A stretch of 64,000 bases of DNA from Clostridia bacterium (GCA_030526115.1 JAUNDK010000005.1:1-64000); one strand, 5' to 3'. Positions 1 through 8,791 are shown, counted from the stretch's first letter. The notes: generated from the sequence alone by a model not told the origin. Translations and numbers: made by a program.

Positions 1-26
1 TTTTCAGGGTTTCATCCCTTTTTTAT

Positions 27-63
27 ACAGTCTATCCATACGGATAGGCTGTTTTGTTTTTAT
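27..63 (+). terminator. Rho-independent terminator of an upstream gene
   Basis: Inverted repeat with inner arms CTATCC/GGATAG, extended by ACAG/CTGT across a T-G wobble, followed by a T-rich run (ttttgttttt). It would end a plus-strand gene lying before the window. Confidence 0.6.
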
Positions 64-83
64 GTTGAAAACTAATACTAATA

Positions 84-121
84 AAGCCGCCTTTCGATTT
101 TCATCGAGAAGCGGCTTTTTC
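84..121. terminator. Terminator hairpin downstream of the PHP phosphatase gene
   Basis: AAGCCGC/GCGGCTT arms enclose a second TCGAT/ATCGA pairing. The plus-strand side is followed by TTTTTC and the minus-strand side by TTTATT, so it could also stop transcripts from the minus-strand gene ending at 186. Confidence 0.6.
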
Positions 122-185
122 TTCTTCAGGCTCACTTTGTTTGCCGGATTCCCCAAAGGGGACGCCATAAAATGAGTAATTATAT

Positions 186-1022
186 TTATTTAAGTGCAAT
201 CTGTTTGAAGTGAACTTTCCCGGTTCCTTCTTTTGTTAGTATGTTTGTGTGAGTGAAACCACATACAATGGCTCTCTCTACAGCTTCATCAAAACATCCG
301 TTAAGCTGTTCTGTGCCGTGAGCATCGGAGTTTATGATAATCTCTCCGCCAAAATCATGCAGGGCTTTGAGCAGGAAAGATTCCGGGTAGAAATCATTTT
401 TACGTTTGCGGTTAATGGCCCCTGAGTTTATCTCAAACGGAATACCGTACTTGCAGAGATGCTCCAGAGCTTCCAGAGCAGGTTTTCTGTAACGCGCATC
501 TGTTGTATCAAACATAGGATAAAGATCGTTAAAACGGGTTACAAGGTCAAAGTGGCCTATAAATGTAGGATTAAGTCTGTCCACAACCTGAGCTTCGAAC
601 TCATAATAGTTTTTTGCGAGTTTATAGAAATCCCCTCCGAAATGATCTTCACAGGTTTTTCTGAAAGAATCGGGCGACATGTCCACAGCGTACAGTTCAT
701 CACCCGGTATATTGAAGTAATGAGTACTTCCTATGTAATACTCTGTGCCTTCTGCGGCTTCTTTAGGCATCATGTTATCAAGCTCCACTCCGACGAGTAT
801 TTCAAGCCTGTCTTTATATGCTTCCTGAAGTCGATAGCACTCTTTTAAATATGCGTCATAATCTTTTATGCACACATCCTCACCGGGATCCATGTGGGAT
901 GAAAATCCGAGCGTTGTGAAGCTGAGCTCAATGGCTCTCTTTACCATTTCTTCTGCGGTGTTTGCTCCGTCACAGAAAGTGGTGTGGGTGTGATAATTTG
1001 CGAGTATTTTTGTATTTGCCAT
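186..1022 (-). CDS. PHP-domain phosphatase, histidinol-phosphatase (HisK-like) family
   Basis: A 278-aa cytoplasmic protein with the full set of PHP metal-site motifs: YHTHTTFCDG near the N-terminus, SSHMDPGED, GVELDN, GSTHYF, GHFDLV and INSDAHGTEQL near the C-terminus. Length and motif order fit the HisJ/HisK class of histidinol-phosphate phosphatases, which removes phosphate in the penultimate step of histidine synthesis. No other his gene is nearby, so the substrate could be another phosphomonoester. It stands alone, ends in TAA and has a terminator below it. Confidence 0.8.
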   Translation of the reverse strand: MANTKILANYHTHTTFCDGANTAEEMVKRAIELSFTTLGFSSHMDPGEDVCIKDYDAYLKECYRLQEAYKDRLEILVGVELDNMMPKEAAEGTEYYIGSTHYFNIPGDELYAVDMSPDSFRKTCEDHFGGDFYKLAKNYYEFEAQVVDRLNPTFIGHFDLVTRFNDLYPMFDTTDARYRKPALEALEHLCKYGIPFEINSGAINRKRKNDFYPESFLLKALHDFGGEIIINSDAHGTEQLNGCFDEAVERAIVCGFTHTNILTKEGTGKVHFKQIALK

Positions 1023-1083
1023 GGTATTTTACCTCAATTGCATTTTTGTTTAGAATATCACTTTTCTTATTTTGGGTCAATAA

Positions 1084-1112
1084 TTGCACATACGATTTGA
1101 GAGTAGTATAAT
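1084..1112 (+). promoter_or_regulatory. Sigma-A type promoter for the PAP2 gene
   Basis: TTGCAC, a 17-bp spacer, then a perfect TATAAT; the ATG follows 29 bp later with AGAGGGAG as ribosome site. Confidence 0.7.
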
Positions 1113-1141
1113 AATTTCAACTAACTGAAAAGAGGGAGATT

Positions 1142-1636
1142 ATGACAAAAGAAACTTACGAGAGAATTTCAGCACCGCTCAGAGAGAACGAGAGAGCCGC
1201 AGAGAGCCTTCTGAGGCTCAATCAGATTATGACATACATGGGATTTATTCTGTATCCTGTGCTTATTGTAATGGAATTCGTGGCATATAAAAGCCTCTGT
1301 GTGAGGAGTCTTATCACAGCAGGAGTTCCCTTCGTGCTTGTGAGCGTGTTCAGATATATATTCAATCAGCCGAGACCGTATGAGGCTCTGGATATAGTAC
1401 CGCTCATCGAGAAGGACACAAAGGGAAAATCTTTTCCATCAAGGCATGTGTTCAGCATCTTTGTAATAGCCATGTGCTGGTTTAAAGTATCACCTGTGGT
1501 AGGAATATTTCTTTTTGTCGGTGGCGTTTTCATGGCTGTTATGAGGGTTATAGGTGGTGTTCATTATCCGAGGGATGTTATTGCCGGAGCTTTAATCGGA
1601 ATTATCTCCGGAGTGATAGGAATGTATATTATCTGA
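1142..1636 (+). CDS. PAP2-family membrane phosphatase
   Basis: A 164-aa integral membrane protein with the three acid-phosphatase signatures: a degenerate motif 1 around NQPRPYEA, motif 2 KSFPSRH with the catalytic-site histidine, and motif 3 GGVHYPRD. The family removes phosphate from lipid phosphates such as undecaprenyl diphosphate or phosphatidic acid at the outer face of the membrane. Hydrophobic segments surround the motifs. It is a single-gene unit with its own promoter and a shared bidirectional terminator. The lipid substrate cannot be told from sequence. Confidence 0.85.
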   Translation: MTKETYERISAPLRENERAAESLLRLNQIMTYMGFILYPVLIVMEFVAYKSLCVRSLITAGVPFVLVSVFRYIFNQPRPYEALDIVPLIEKDTKGKSFPSRHVFSIFVIAMCWFKVSPVVGIFLFVGGVFMAVMRVIGGVHYPRDVIAGALIGIISGVIGMYII

Positions 1637-1660
1637 AGAGTCATGTAATAAGAGCATTAA

Positions 1661-1688
1661 AAAAGGAGCCGTTATTGGCTCCTTTTCT
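1661..1688. terminator. Bidirectional terminator
   Basis: AAAAGGAGCC gttatt GGCTCCTTTT, a perfect 10-bp stem with A/T tails on both sides, between the convergent PAP2 and NhaC genes. Confidence 0.85.
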
Positions 1689-1696
1689 AAGTTTAT

Positions 1697-3022
1697 TCAG
1701 ATTACAAATCCCAGCACACCGTAAACTATCGCTGTGAGTACGAAGCATATGAGTGCATAAGGGAAGGTGACAACCGCAAGATCGACGGAGTCTTTCTCAA
1801 CTGCCTGACCGCACATGAGCATCTGCTCACTGAAGAAGCATGATGTTCCACCGCAAATTGCGCCGGATACAACAGCTGCCATTGTAAGGTACTGGTTTAC
1901 ATCGAAGTTTGCGGCAAGCGGTACTGTAATCGGTGCCATGAGCAGTATTACCGCCCAGTAATCTACACCGCCGAATACCAGCAGAGATACAATTATGAAT
2001 GAGAGCATCGGAATTACGCCGCCCACAAGTATAGGTGTGCATGTGCTTATTACATAATCGCTGAATCCTATATCCTGAAGTCCGCTTACGAATGCGAAAA
2101 CAAGAAGGAGTATTACGAGTATGTCTATCATACTGTGAATGCCCTCGAAGAAGTTCTTGAAGTAATCTTCAAAGCTCATCTTCTTCCTCGGTACATACAG
2201 CACAAAGCATGCTGCAAGGGCGCATATAACCGCTGTTACGAGGTCGTTTGTTACGAGCATTACACCCACAACAACAAGAACAGGAACAATAAAATCTATG
2301 AGATTTCCGTTTGATTCCTCTTCTTCCTCTGCTTTTTCCGTTACGATTGTTTCTCTGTTTTTGTAGAGCTTCTTGAGAGGTCCGATTTTCGGAACAATTC
2401 CTATGGCCACAAGCAGTGCCATTACTATGATAAGCACAGGATAAACAAGGAACTGCATTACCTTGAGGTATTCTGTGAGCATATTTGCGTCAGGAGAGGA
2501 TATTCCGGCATCCTGCATTACTCCGAATACGAAAACCGCCATGGCGGAAACAGGGAGCAGAGCGCATACGGGAATTCCCATTGCGAGGATGATAAATCCG
2601 ATTGCCTCACGGGGAACCTTGTGCTTGTCTGTGATTGTTCGGACAGATGGTCCGATTGCAAGGTCGTTGATGTAGTCATCTATGCACAGGACAACACCTA
2701 AAATCCATGTGAATATAAGACTGCTTTTCTCAGATTTGATATACCTGAGAGCGATTTTTCGGAAACCGTCCACACCTTTTGATTCCAGCAGAAGCTGAAC
2801 GAGGGCTCCGAACAGGGTGAGCATGAGCATTATCCATGGGTAGGTCTCTGCGGCGAAAACTCCGTAGATGGCATCTACTATGCCGCCGATGAAACCGGTA
2901 CCGTCTTTAAGGATAAATACAAAGACCGTTGAGACGAGTAACGACTCAAAAACTTTTTTGGTGGTGATTACGAGAATGACCATCAAAAGAATCGGTAATA
3001 CTGATAAAATACCAAGATTCAT
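1697..3022 (-). CDS. nhaC: Na+/H+ antiporter of the NhaC type
   Basis: A 441-aa protein made almost wholly of transmembrane helices. Stretches such as WILGVVLCIDDYINDLAIGP, with charged DDY residues within a helix, and the C-terminal GGTSCFFSEQ segment are typical of the NhaC superfamily. These proteins exchange sodium for protons, or organic anions in some branches, across the cytoplasmic membrane. A charged loop rich in Glu lies in the middle, around residues 225-240. It is monocistronic. Distinguishing Na+/H+ from malate/lactate exchange is not possible here. Confidence 0.75.
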   Translation of the reverse strand: MNLGILSVLPILLMVILVITTKKVFESLLVSTVFVFILKDGTGFIGGIVDAIYGVFAAETYPWIMLMLTLFGALVQLLLESKGVDGFRKIALRYIKSEKSSLIFTWILGVVLCIDDYINDLAIGPSVRTITDKHKVPREAIGFIILAMGIPVCALLPVSAMAVFVFGVMQDAGISSPDANMLTEYLKVMQFLVYPVLIIVMALLVAIGIVPKIGPLKKLYKNRETIVTEKAEEEEESNGNLIDFIVPVLVVVGVMLVTNDLVTAVICALAACFVLYVPRKKMSFEDYFKNFFEGIHSMIDILVILLLVFAFVSGLQDIGFSDYVISTCTPILVGGVIPMLSFIIVSLLVFGGVDYWAVILLMAPITVPLAANFDVNQYLTMAAVVSGAICGGTSCFFSEQMLMCGQAVEKDSVDLAVVTFPYALICFVLTAIVYGVLGFVI

Positions 3023-3131
3023 AGTCTTTTCCTTTCGATATTCTTTTTTGATATAATAGGGTTGATAACAATATACAATATTCTTTCGGTATAATCAATG
3101 TTTTTATGGGCAATATAACAAAAAAGATATG

Positions 3132-3167
3132 AAAAATCCCTGAAGTCGCAGTTGAAACTTCAGGGAT
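3132..3167 (-). terminator. Terminator of the metal-ATPase operon
   Basis: ATCCCTGAAGT/ACTTCAGGGAT hairpin followed, in minus-strand direction, by TTTTTC. Confidence 0.8.
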
Positions 3168-3176
3168 AAATGATAT

Positions 3177-5072
3177 TTAAAGCTTTTTTACGAATAATGC
3201 TCTTATTGCATTAAGTACTGCGATGACCATAACGCCGACATCGGCGAAGATTGCCATCCACATGTTTGCAATACCGAAAGCACCCAAAACAAGGCATATA
3301 AGCTTTATGCCGATGGCGAACCAGATATTCTCGTAAACAATTCTCAGACATTTTCTTGAGATGTTTATGGCTTTTGATATTTTCTTGGGATCGTCATCCA
3401 TGAGAACAACATCTGCGGCCTCTATGGCGGCATCGGAACCCATGGCACCCATGGCGATACCGATATCGGCTCTTGTGAGAACCGGGGCATCGTTGATTCC
3501 GTCACCGACGAATACGAGCTTTTCCTTTTCACTCTTCTTTTCGAGGAGTTCTTCAACCTTGCTTACCTTGTCGGCAGGGAGCAGTTCGGAGTAAACCTCA
3601 TCAACACCGACCTCTTTTGCTACGGCTTCTGCAACTGCATTTGCATCGCCTGTGAGCATTACAGTTTTCTTAATTCCCGCTTTTTTGAGGGATTTAATCG
3701 CTTCTGCGGAATTCTCTTTGAGTGTATCCGAGATTACTATGTGACCTGCGTAAACTCCGTCGCCTGCCATGTGAACTATGGTACCCACCTTATGACATGG
3801 CTCGTGTTTTACTCCGAGGAGTTTCATGAGTTTCTCGTTGCCGGCGGCTATGAGCTTTCCGTCAACTTTAGCTGTTAAGCCGTGACCGCTTATCTCTTTG
3901 ATTTCGCTTACTCTGGAGCGGTCTATTTCTTTGCCGTAGGCCTTCTGAATGGATTTGCTTATTGGGTGAGAAGATGCGCTCTCCGCATGGGCGGCTAAAT
4001 CTATGAGTTCAGCTTCACTCATGGAGTTATGATGAACTCCGCTTACTTCAAAGTCACCTTTTGTGAGTGTGCCTGTTTTATCGAAAACAACATATTTTGC
4101 CTTTGAGAGAGCCTCAAGGTAATTTGAGCCCTTGATTAAAATACCCTCATGGCTTGCGCCGCCAAGTCCTGCAAAGAATGAAAGAGGTATGCTGATTACC
4201 AGTGCGCATGGGCAGGATATTACAAGGAAAGTGAGGGCTCTGTAAATCCAGTCACCAAATGCAGGGTTAATACCCATAACCAAAGATACTATCGGGGGAA
4301 GTACCGCAAGGGCAAGTGCGCTGAAGCAAACAGCAGGGGTGTAAATTCTTGAGAACTTTGCGATGAATGCCTCTGACTTTGATTTTCTGGAGCTTGCGTT
4401 TTCAACCAGCTCGAGTATCTTTGAAACTGTGGAATCTCCGAACTCCTTGCTTGTTCTGATTTTGAGAACACCCTCCATGTTAATGCTTCCGGAAATAATC
4501 TCATCACCCTCGTGAATGGTTCTCGGAAGGCTCTCGCCTGTGAGGGCTGCGGTGTTGAGCACGGAATTACCTTCGATAACCACGCCGTCAATAGGAACTT
4601 TCTCGCCCGGCTGAACTATGATTACGGAACCGACTTCAACCTCATCGGGATCAACCTGCTCAAGTTCACCGTCAATCTCAATATTGGCATAGTCGGGGCG
4701 GATGTCCATGAGCTCGGTTATGTTTCTGCGGCTCTTGCCGACTGCGTAACTCTCAAAGAGTTCTCCCACCTGGAAGAAGAGAAGTACCGCAACCGCTTCA
4801 TTGAAGTCTCCGCTCTGCTCAATGAATGCAATGGCATAGGCACCTACTGTGGCAACCGCCATAAGGAAGCTCTCATCAAAGGGCTGACGGTTCTTGATTC
4901 CCTTGAAAGCCTTTTTTATTATATCGTGACCGATAATAAGATAAGGTACAAGGAAGGTGATGGCTTTAATAAGTATGGGAGCCTCTACAAAATTAAATAC
5001 GACATTTATTGCCACAATAAGAACTGCGGCGGCTATGATTCTGTACAGCAGTTTTTTCTGTTTTTTGTTCAT
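3177..5072 (-). CDS. Heavy-metal translocating P1B-type ATPase (Zn/Cd/Pb class)
   Basis: A 631-aa membrane pump with all catalytic signatures: the A-domain LTGES, the transmembrane metal site SCPCAL, the phosphorylation motif DKTGTLTKGD, an HP motif in SSHPISKSI, and the hinge GDGINDAPVL. The CPC motif plus the lack of Cu-type signatures point to Zn2+/Cd2+ export. The usual N-terminal metal-binding domain is absent: the protein starts directly at the transmembrane part, and the missing domain is encoded as the separate 73-aa gene just upstream. The two form one operon divergent from the ArsR-AraC regulator. Confidence 0.92.
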   Translation of the reverse strand: MNKKQKKLLYRIIAAAVLIVAINVVFNFVEAPILIKAITFLVPYLIIGHDIIKKAFKGIKNRQPFDESFLMAVATVGAYAIAFIEQSGDFNEAVAVLLFFQVGELFESYAVGKSRRNITELMDIRPDYANIEIDGELEQVDPDEVEVGSVIIVQPGEKVPIDGVVIEGNSVLNTAALTGESLPRTIHEGDEIISGSINMEGVLKIRTSKEFGDSTVSKILELVENASSRKSKSEAFIAKFSRIYTPAVCFSALALAVLPPIVSLVMGINPAFGDWIYRALTFLVISCPCALVISIPLSFFAGLGGASHEGILIKGSNYLEALSKAKYVVFDKTGTLTKGDFEVSGVHHNSMSEAELIDLAAHAESASSHPISKSIQKAYGKEIDRSRVSEIKEISGHGLTAKVDGKLIAAGNEKLMKLLGVKHEPCHKVGTIVHMAGDGVYAGHIVISDTLKENSAEAIKSLKKAGIKKTVMLTGDANAVAEAVAKEVGVDEVYSELLPADKVSKVEELLEKKSEKEKLVFVGDGINDAPVLTRADIGIAMGAMGSDAAIEAADVVLMDDDPKKISKAINISRKCLRIVYENIWFAIGIKLICLVLGAFGIANMWMAIFADVGVMVIAVLNAIRALFVKKL

Positions 5073-5101
5073 AATAATCTCCTTTCGGCAAAAACAGGAA
5101 T

Positions 5102-5124
5102 AAAAACAGCACCTATAAAGGTGC
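5102..5124 (-). terminator. Weak intra-operon terminator between metallochaperone and ATPase
   Basis: GCACC tataaa GGTGC followed in minus direction by TTTTTA. The stem is only 5 bp, so it is more likely a partial attenuator that favours the small upstream gene than a full stop. Confidence 0.4.
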
Positions 5125-5131
5125 CGTTAAA

Positions 5132-5353
5132 TCAGATTCCGAAAATCTCGCAGTCAGATTCCACCTTCCGGCAGTTCTTTAGAACCTCAGGCATAACCTG
5201 CTTTGGGTCGGCACCCTCTTCGAACTCAACATTCATTTTGAGCATCATGAAGTTTACAACAGCATTTTTTACGCCTGCGGTCCTGTTTGCGGCGTCTTCC
5301 ATTTTCTGTGCACAGTTTGCGCAGTCTACATCGATTTTATATGATTTTTTCAT
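5132..5353 (-). CDS. Heavy-metal-associated (HMA) domain metallochaperone
   Basis: A 73-aa single-domain protein with the ferredoxin-like HMA signature DVDCANCAQKME (CxxC metal ligands) and the usual beta strand VKNAVVNFMMLKMNVEF. It would hand metal to, or sense metal for, the ATPase encoded 59 bp downstream, which lacks its own N-terminal HMA domain. The strong ribosome site GGAGGAA precedes the ATG. A second Cys pair near the C-terminus (NCRKVESDCE) is notable and may also bind metal. Confidence 0.88.
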   Translation of the reverse strand: MKKSYKIDVDCANCAQKMEDAANRTAGVKNAVVNFMMLKMNVEFEEGADPKQVMPEVLKNCRKVESDCEIFGI

Positions 5354-5392
5354 TGTGAAATTCCTCCAAATTCAATCTTTGCTTTTTGGTAA

Positions 5393-5453
5393 CAATTAAA
5401 AGCTTGTTTAATTGTTGTGGCTATAATATACTATCTGTGTAAAAAAGTGTCAA
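5393..5453 (-). promoter_or_regulatory. Promoter and palindromic operator of the metal operon
   Basis: On the minus strand TTGACA (5448-5453), a 17-bp spacer and TATATT (5425-5430) form a near-consensus promoter. Just downstream, at 5391-5416, lies a perfect inverted repeat with 10-bp arms AACAATTAAA/TTTAATTGTT around AGCTTG, placed over the expected start region. This position and AT-rich form suit an ArsR/SmtB-family repressor site. That the neighbouring fusion regulator binds it is an inference. Confidence 0.7.
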
Positions 5454-5472
5454 TAAAACAGAGTCTATTACT

Positions 5473-5539
5473 TCCATTTGGGAAAAATAGCCTTCTGTTT
5501 GGAATAAAAGAATTTTTTAATTTATCCATTTGGGAAAAA
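5473..5539 (+). repeat. Pair of 15-bp direct repeats before the regulator gene
   Basis: TCCATTTGGGAAAAA occurs at 5473-5487 and again at 5525-5539, 52 bp apart, the second copy ending 10 bp before the regulator ATG. AraC-type proteins often bind directly repeated sites, and this regulator carries an AraC domain, so these may be its autoregulatory sites. Confidence 0.6.
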
Positions 5540-5549
5540 GAGGAATAAT

Positions 5550-6278
5550 ATGTCGGATATAAAAATAAAAAAACCACTGCTTCCGCATCATCACGGAAGT
5601 GAATCGGAACATCTTGCGGAGCACATGCCCTTTACAGAGGAATTTCAGACTGTATCTCAGATTTTCAAACTTCTGAGCGATCCCGGCAGAATAAAAATAT
5701 TCTGGCTACTCTGCCACTGTGAGGAGTGCGGAATAGATATAGCTGCCATGGCTGGAATGACAGGACCTGCGGCGGCACATCATCTGAGACTGCTGAAAGA
5801 AGCCGGACTTATTGTATCCAGAAGGGACGGCAAAGAGGTTTATTACAAGGCGAGTGATACAGATGAGGCAAAATATCTTCACCTTATGATTGAGCGTATG
5901 GTGGAAATAAGCTGTCCCGAGGAGACACGCAGACTTGAAAAAGTGTATATGAACAGGGAAGAACTGATAAAAGAGGTTCATAAGCTGATTACCGAGAATA
6001 TCGCAGAGAGATATACCATAGAGGATCTTTCAAGAAGATTTCTTATAAACACATCGTCGCTCAAAGAGGGCTTCAAAGAAATATACGGAAAGCCCATAGC
6101 CACATACATGAAAGAGTACCGCATGAAAAGGGCAGAGGAGCTTCTACTCGAGACCGAGGACAGTATGGCGGTGATAGCGGAGAGTGTGGGATATGAGAGT
6201 CAGGGAAAGTTCACAGCGGCATTCAGGGAACACAGCGGAATGCTTCCCAGGGAATACAGGAAAAAGGCCAAAGATTAA
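5550..6278 (+). CDS. ArsR/SmtB - AraC fusion metalloregulator
   Basis: A 242-aa regulator with two DNA-binding domains. Residues about 25-110 form an ArsR-type winged helix (KLLSDPGRIKIFWLL, AAAHHLRLLKEAGL, SRRDGKEVYYKA). Residues about 135-240 form an AraC-type double helix-turn-helix (YTIEDLSRRFLI, ATYMKEYRMKRAEELL, SQGKFTAAFREHSGMLPREYR). Metal-binding candidates are the His-rich start PHHHGSESEH and LLCHCEECG, which sits where CadC-type regulators have their CxC metal site. It is divergent from the metal pump operon and probably controls it. I know similar fusions only loosely from Clostridia; binding specificity is unknown. Confidence 0.85.
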   Translation: MSDIKIKKPLLPHHHGSESEHLAEHMPFTEEFQTVSQIFKLLSDPGRIKIFWLLCHCEECGIDIAAMAGMTGPAAAHHLRLLKEAGLIVSRRDGKEVYYKASDTDEAKYLHLMIERMVEISCPEETRRLEKVYMNREELIKEVHKLITENIAERYTIEDLSRRFLINTSSLKEGFKEIYGKPIATYMKEYRMKRAEELLLETEDSMAVIAESVGYESQGKFTAAFREHSGMLPREYRKKAKD

Positions 6279-6299
6279 ATTCATAAGCTGACAGAAAAA

Positions 6300-6338
6300 A
6301 GAGCTGAACAGACGAAAAATCTGTTTCAGCTCTTACTT
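6300..6338. terminator. Bidirectional terminator
   Basis: GAGCTGAACAGA/TCTGTTTCAGCTC hairpin with a TTTTTT tail on the minus-strand side and TTACTTTTA on the plus side, between convergent genes. Confidence 0.8.
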
Positions 6339-7568
6339 TTATCTTCTTCTGTTGTTTCTCTGCTTTCTTCGTCTTTCGGCGGCACGCTGTTTCTGAACCG
6401 TAATTCTGTGATATACAATGATAACACCCGTAACACATACTATTATCAGAATTACCGCAAAAACCTTTCCTATGGTTGTGAGTACGGAACCTGCGGAACT
6501 GCCTGTTTCGGGAACTTTTGTAGCCTCGGGAACAGGGGAATTTCCGTTTGTTTCGGAATCTGCTGAGGTTTCCTGTTCATTGTCGGAATTTTCGGAAGCA
6601 ATTCCGACAGCGTTTCCGCTTTCCTGCATATATTCGTTTACTTTTGTTACAGCCGCTCCGTAAAGAGCATCTGCACCGGCAGAATAGTTTTTATCTCTGA
6701 AATCGGTTTCAAGGTAAGCTGTGTTCATATCAGAGAGAACTCTGTTATCGAACTTGTTCATAAGTCCCGCACCGGCATAGGCATAGTAGTTATCGTCCTC
6801 TATTGAGAGGAGAAACAGAAGGCCGTATTTCTTTTCACCACCGATTCCCCAGTTGTTAAACAGGGTATAACTGTAATCTCTCAGGTTATAGGTGGTTTTG
6901 GGAATTGTTACCAGAACAACCTGTGCACCTGTGGTTCTGAACAGCTCTTCACCCTTGGCTATAATATCGGCTTTAACTTCACTTGAGAGCACTCCTGCTC
7001 TGTCGAGAACATAAAAATCCTCGTTGGGTGATGGCGGGTTTATATCGGGTGAAGGTGTGGCATTTGTGTTAATCGGCTCTTTTGAAGGGCCCGGTGTGAT
7101 GTTTGGCGATGAACTTTCGGAGTTTTCGCTGTCTTCATCATCTTTGTTGGTGTTGTCGATTATATGAAAACCGGAATCGTCAGTTTCTTCTGTGTCGGTA
7201 TTTTCATCGGTGTTTTCATCACCGTATGATTCTTCGTCCGTACTGTCTTCATAGCCGTCATCATAATAATCATCTTCGTTGTAACCGTCATCATATCCGT
7301 CGTCATATCCATAATCGTAATCATCACTGTCATCGGGGAAGATTTCGGTATCATCAATGAAAGTATCATCGTAATAGTAATCATCACCGTAATCACCATA
7401 GTCATAGTAATCATCGGTGGTGTCTTCGTAATAATAATCGTCGCCGTAATCTTCGTAGTATTCGTCGGCGTTTATTTCAGCAGGCGCAGAAAAACAGACC
7501 ACAGAGGCCGCCAGCATAATTGCGGACAGCCCTGAGGTTAATCTTTTATAAAAATCAAATTTCTTCAA
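6339..7568 (-). CDS. TPM-domain membrane protein with long acidic Tyr/Asp region
   Basis: A 409-aa exported protein. A signal sequence (residues 1-34, ending FSAPAEINA) is followed by about 90 residues made of Asp, Tyr and Glu (runs such as YEDYGDDYYYEDTT), a Ser/Pro/Thr-rich linker, then a TPM domain from about residue 185 (FYVLDRAGVLSSEVKADI, VLVTIPKT, KKYGLLFLLS, YYAYAGAGL). A transmembrane helix near residues 365-390 is followed by an Arg/Lys-rich tail, so the TPM domain faces outside. TPM proteins (TLP18.3/Psb32/MOLO-1) are phosphatase-like or repair-associated. It lies just downstream of telA and xpaC on the same strand, about 30 bp from telA. Confidence 0.75.
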   Translation of the reverse strand: MKKFDFYKRLTSGLSAIMLAASVVCFSAPAEINADEYYEDYGDDYYYEDTTDDYYDYGDYGDDYYYDDTFIDDTEIFPDDSDDYDYGYDDGYDDGYNEDDYYDDGYEDSTDEESYGDENTDENTDTEETDDSGFHIIDNTNKDDEDSENSESSSPNITPGPSKEPINTNATPSPDINPPSPNEDFYVLDRAGVLSSEVKADIIAKGEELFRTTGAQVVLVTIPKTTYNLRDYSYTLFNNWGIGGEKKYGLLFLLSIEDDNYYAYAGAGLMNKFDNRVLSDMNTAYLETDFRDKNYSAGADALYGAAVTKVNEYMQESGNAVGIASENSDNEQETSADSETNGNSPVPEATKVPETGSSAGSVLTTIGKVFAVILIIVCVTGVIIVYHRITVQKQRAAERRRKQRNNRRR

Positions 7569-7600
7569 ATCTATATTTCTTTCTTCCGTAAAATCCGGAT

Positions 7601-8764
7601 TTAAGCCCTGATATCGAGGAGTTTCTGCTTAAGCTCGCCTTCAATCTTTCCGAGCTCCTGCTCGGCGGCACGGCGTCTTGCTCTGCCCTCATCCTGAATC
7701 TTGATAACCTCATCAAGTGTGGAGATAAGGGACTGGTTTGTGGCTCTTAGTGTTTCCATATCCACAACGCCACGCTCAGACTCCTTGGCTGTTTCAATGG
7801 TGCTCATCTTGAGAACCTCTGCGTTCTTCTTTAAGAGGGCGTTGGTCATGTCTGTAACCTCACGCTGTGCTCTTACGGCCTCCTGAGAATGGGAAAGACC
7901 CATGGCGAGAACCATCTGGCTCTTCCAGAGCGGAATAGTATTTACTATTGTGGACTGAATCTTCTCGGCGATGAGCTTATCGTTGTTCTGAACAAGACGA
8001 ATCTGTGGGCTCATCTGGATTGATACCATTCTTGTGAGCTCGAGATCGTGAATTTTCTTTTCAAAGCTGTCGCACATCTGGGCATAGTCATTGGCTGCCT
8101 GGGCATCTTCTGCAAGGCCGCTGCGCTCTGCCTTTGCCTTAAGTTCCATGAGAGTTGTGGCTCTTTCCTGCTGGAGCTTCTTCTTGCCGGCAATGATATA
8201 CATGGAAAGCTCTTTGTGGTAAGCGAGGTTCTGGTCATAGAGCTTGTCGAGAACAACAATATCTTTCATGAGCTGAACCTGATGATTTTCGAGACTCTCC
8301 TGAATTTTTGCAACGTTAACCTCTGCCTTGTCATACTTTGTCTTAAGGGTCTCAAGTTTGTTTGTCTGCTTCTTGAAGAAACCGAAGAATCCCTTTTCTT
8401 CCTCAAGGGCATCGAAATCCTTGAGCTGTGTGACAAGGTTTGTAATCTGATCGCCAACCTCACCGAGGTCCTTTGTGCGTACATTTGCCAGAGCTGTGTC
8501 AGAGAAATTTGCGATTTTTTTCTGTGCGGCACTGCCGTACTGCATTACTATGGAAGAATTGGAAATGTCAATCTTTTCGCTGAAATCATCGACAATCTTC
8601 TGTTCCTCAGGTGAAAGTGTTGTTTCATCGAGTACAACCGGTTCAGCCTCAGGTACCGGAGCTTCTTCAACCTCAGGAGCTTCTGGCTCCAGGGTGAGGG
8701 AAGGAAGTTCCATCTTTGGTGGCTCTGCATCTAATGTTAAATTTGGAATTGTATTCTCAGTCAT
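7601..8764 (-). CDS. telA: TelA/KlaA-family toxic-anion resistance protein
   Basis: A 387-aa cytoplasmic, helix-rich protein. After an acidic, Pro-rich leader (residues 1-50) comes the TelA core with recognisable segments VGDQITNLVTQLKDFD, FGFFKKQTNKLETLKTKY, IRLVQNNDKLIAEKIQSTI and IPLWKSQMVLAMGL. TelA was named from plasmid tellurite resistance, but chromosomal copies in Bacillota are tied to envelope stress and antimicrobial tolerance. It follows xpaC after 27 bp with a GGAG ribosome site, so the two are co-transcribed, a pairing seen often in this phylum. Confidence 0.88.
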   Translation of the reverse strand: MTENTIPNLTLDAEPPKMELPSLTLEPEAPEVEEAPVPEAEPVVLDETTLSPEEQKIVDDFSEKIDISNSSIVMQYGSAAQKKIANFSDTALANVRTKDLGEVGDQITNLVTQLKDFDALEEEKGFFGFFKKQTNKLETLKTKYDKAEVNVAKIQESLENHQVQLMKDIVVLDKLYDQNLAYHKELSMYIIAGKKKLQQERATTLMELKAKAERSGLAEDAQAANDYAQMCDSFEKKIHDLELTRMVSIQMSPQIRLVQNNDKLIAEKIQSTIVNTIPLWKSQMVLAMGLSHSQEAVRAQREVTDMTNALLKKNAEVLKMSTIETAKESERGVVDMETLRATNQSLISTLDEVIKIQDEGRARRRAAEQELGKIEGELKQKLLDIRA

Positions 8765-8791
8765 TTTAATCAGTCTCCTTTTACCATATAT

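Noticed and set aside
4512-5399. 295-codon plus-strand frame opposite the metal ATPase
   Set aside because: It covers two well-supported minus-strand genes and their promoter region; no recognisable domain.
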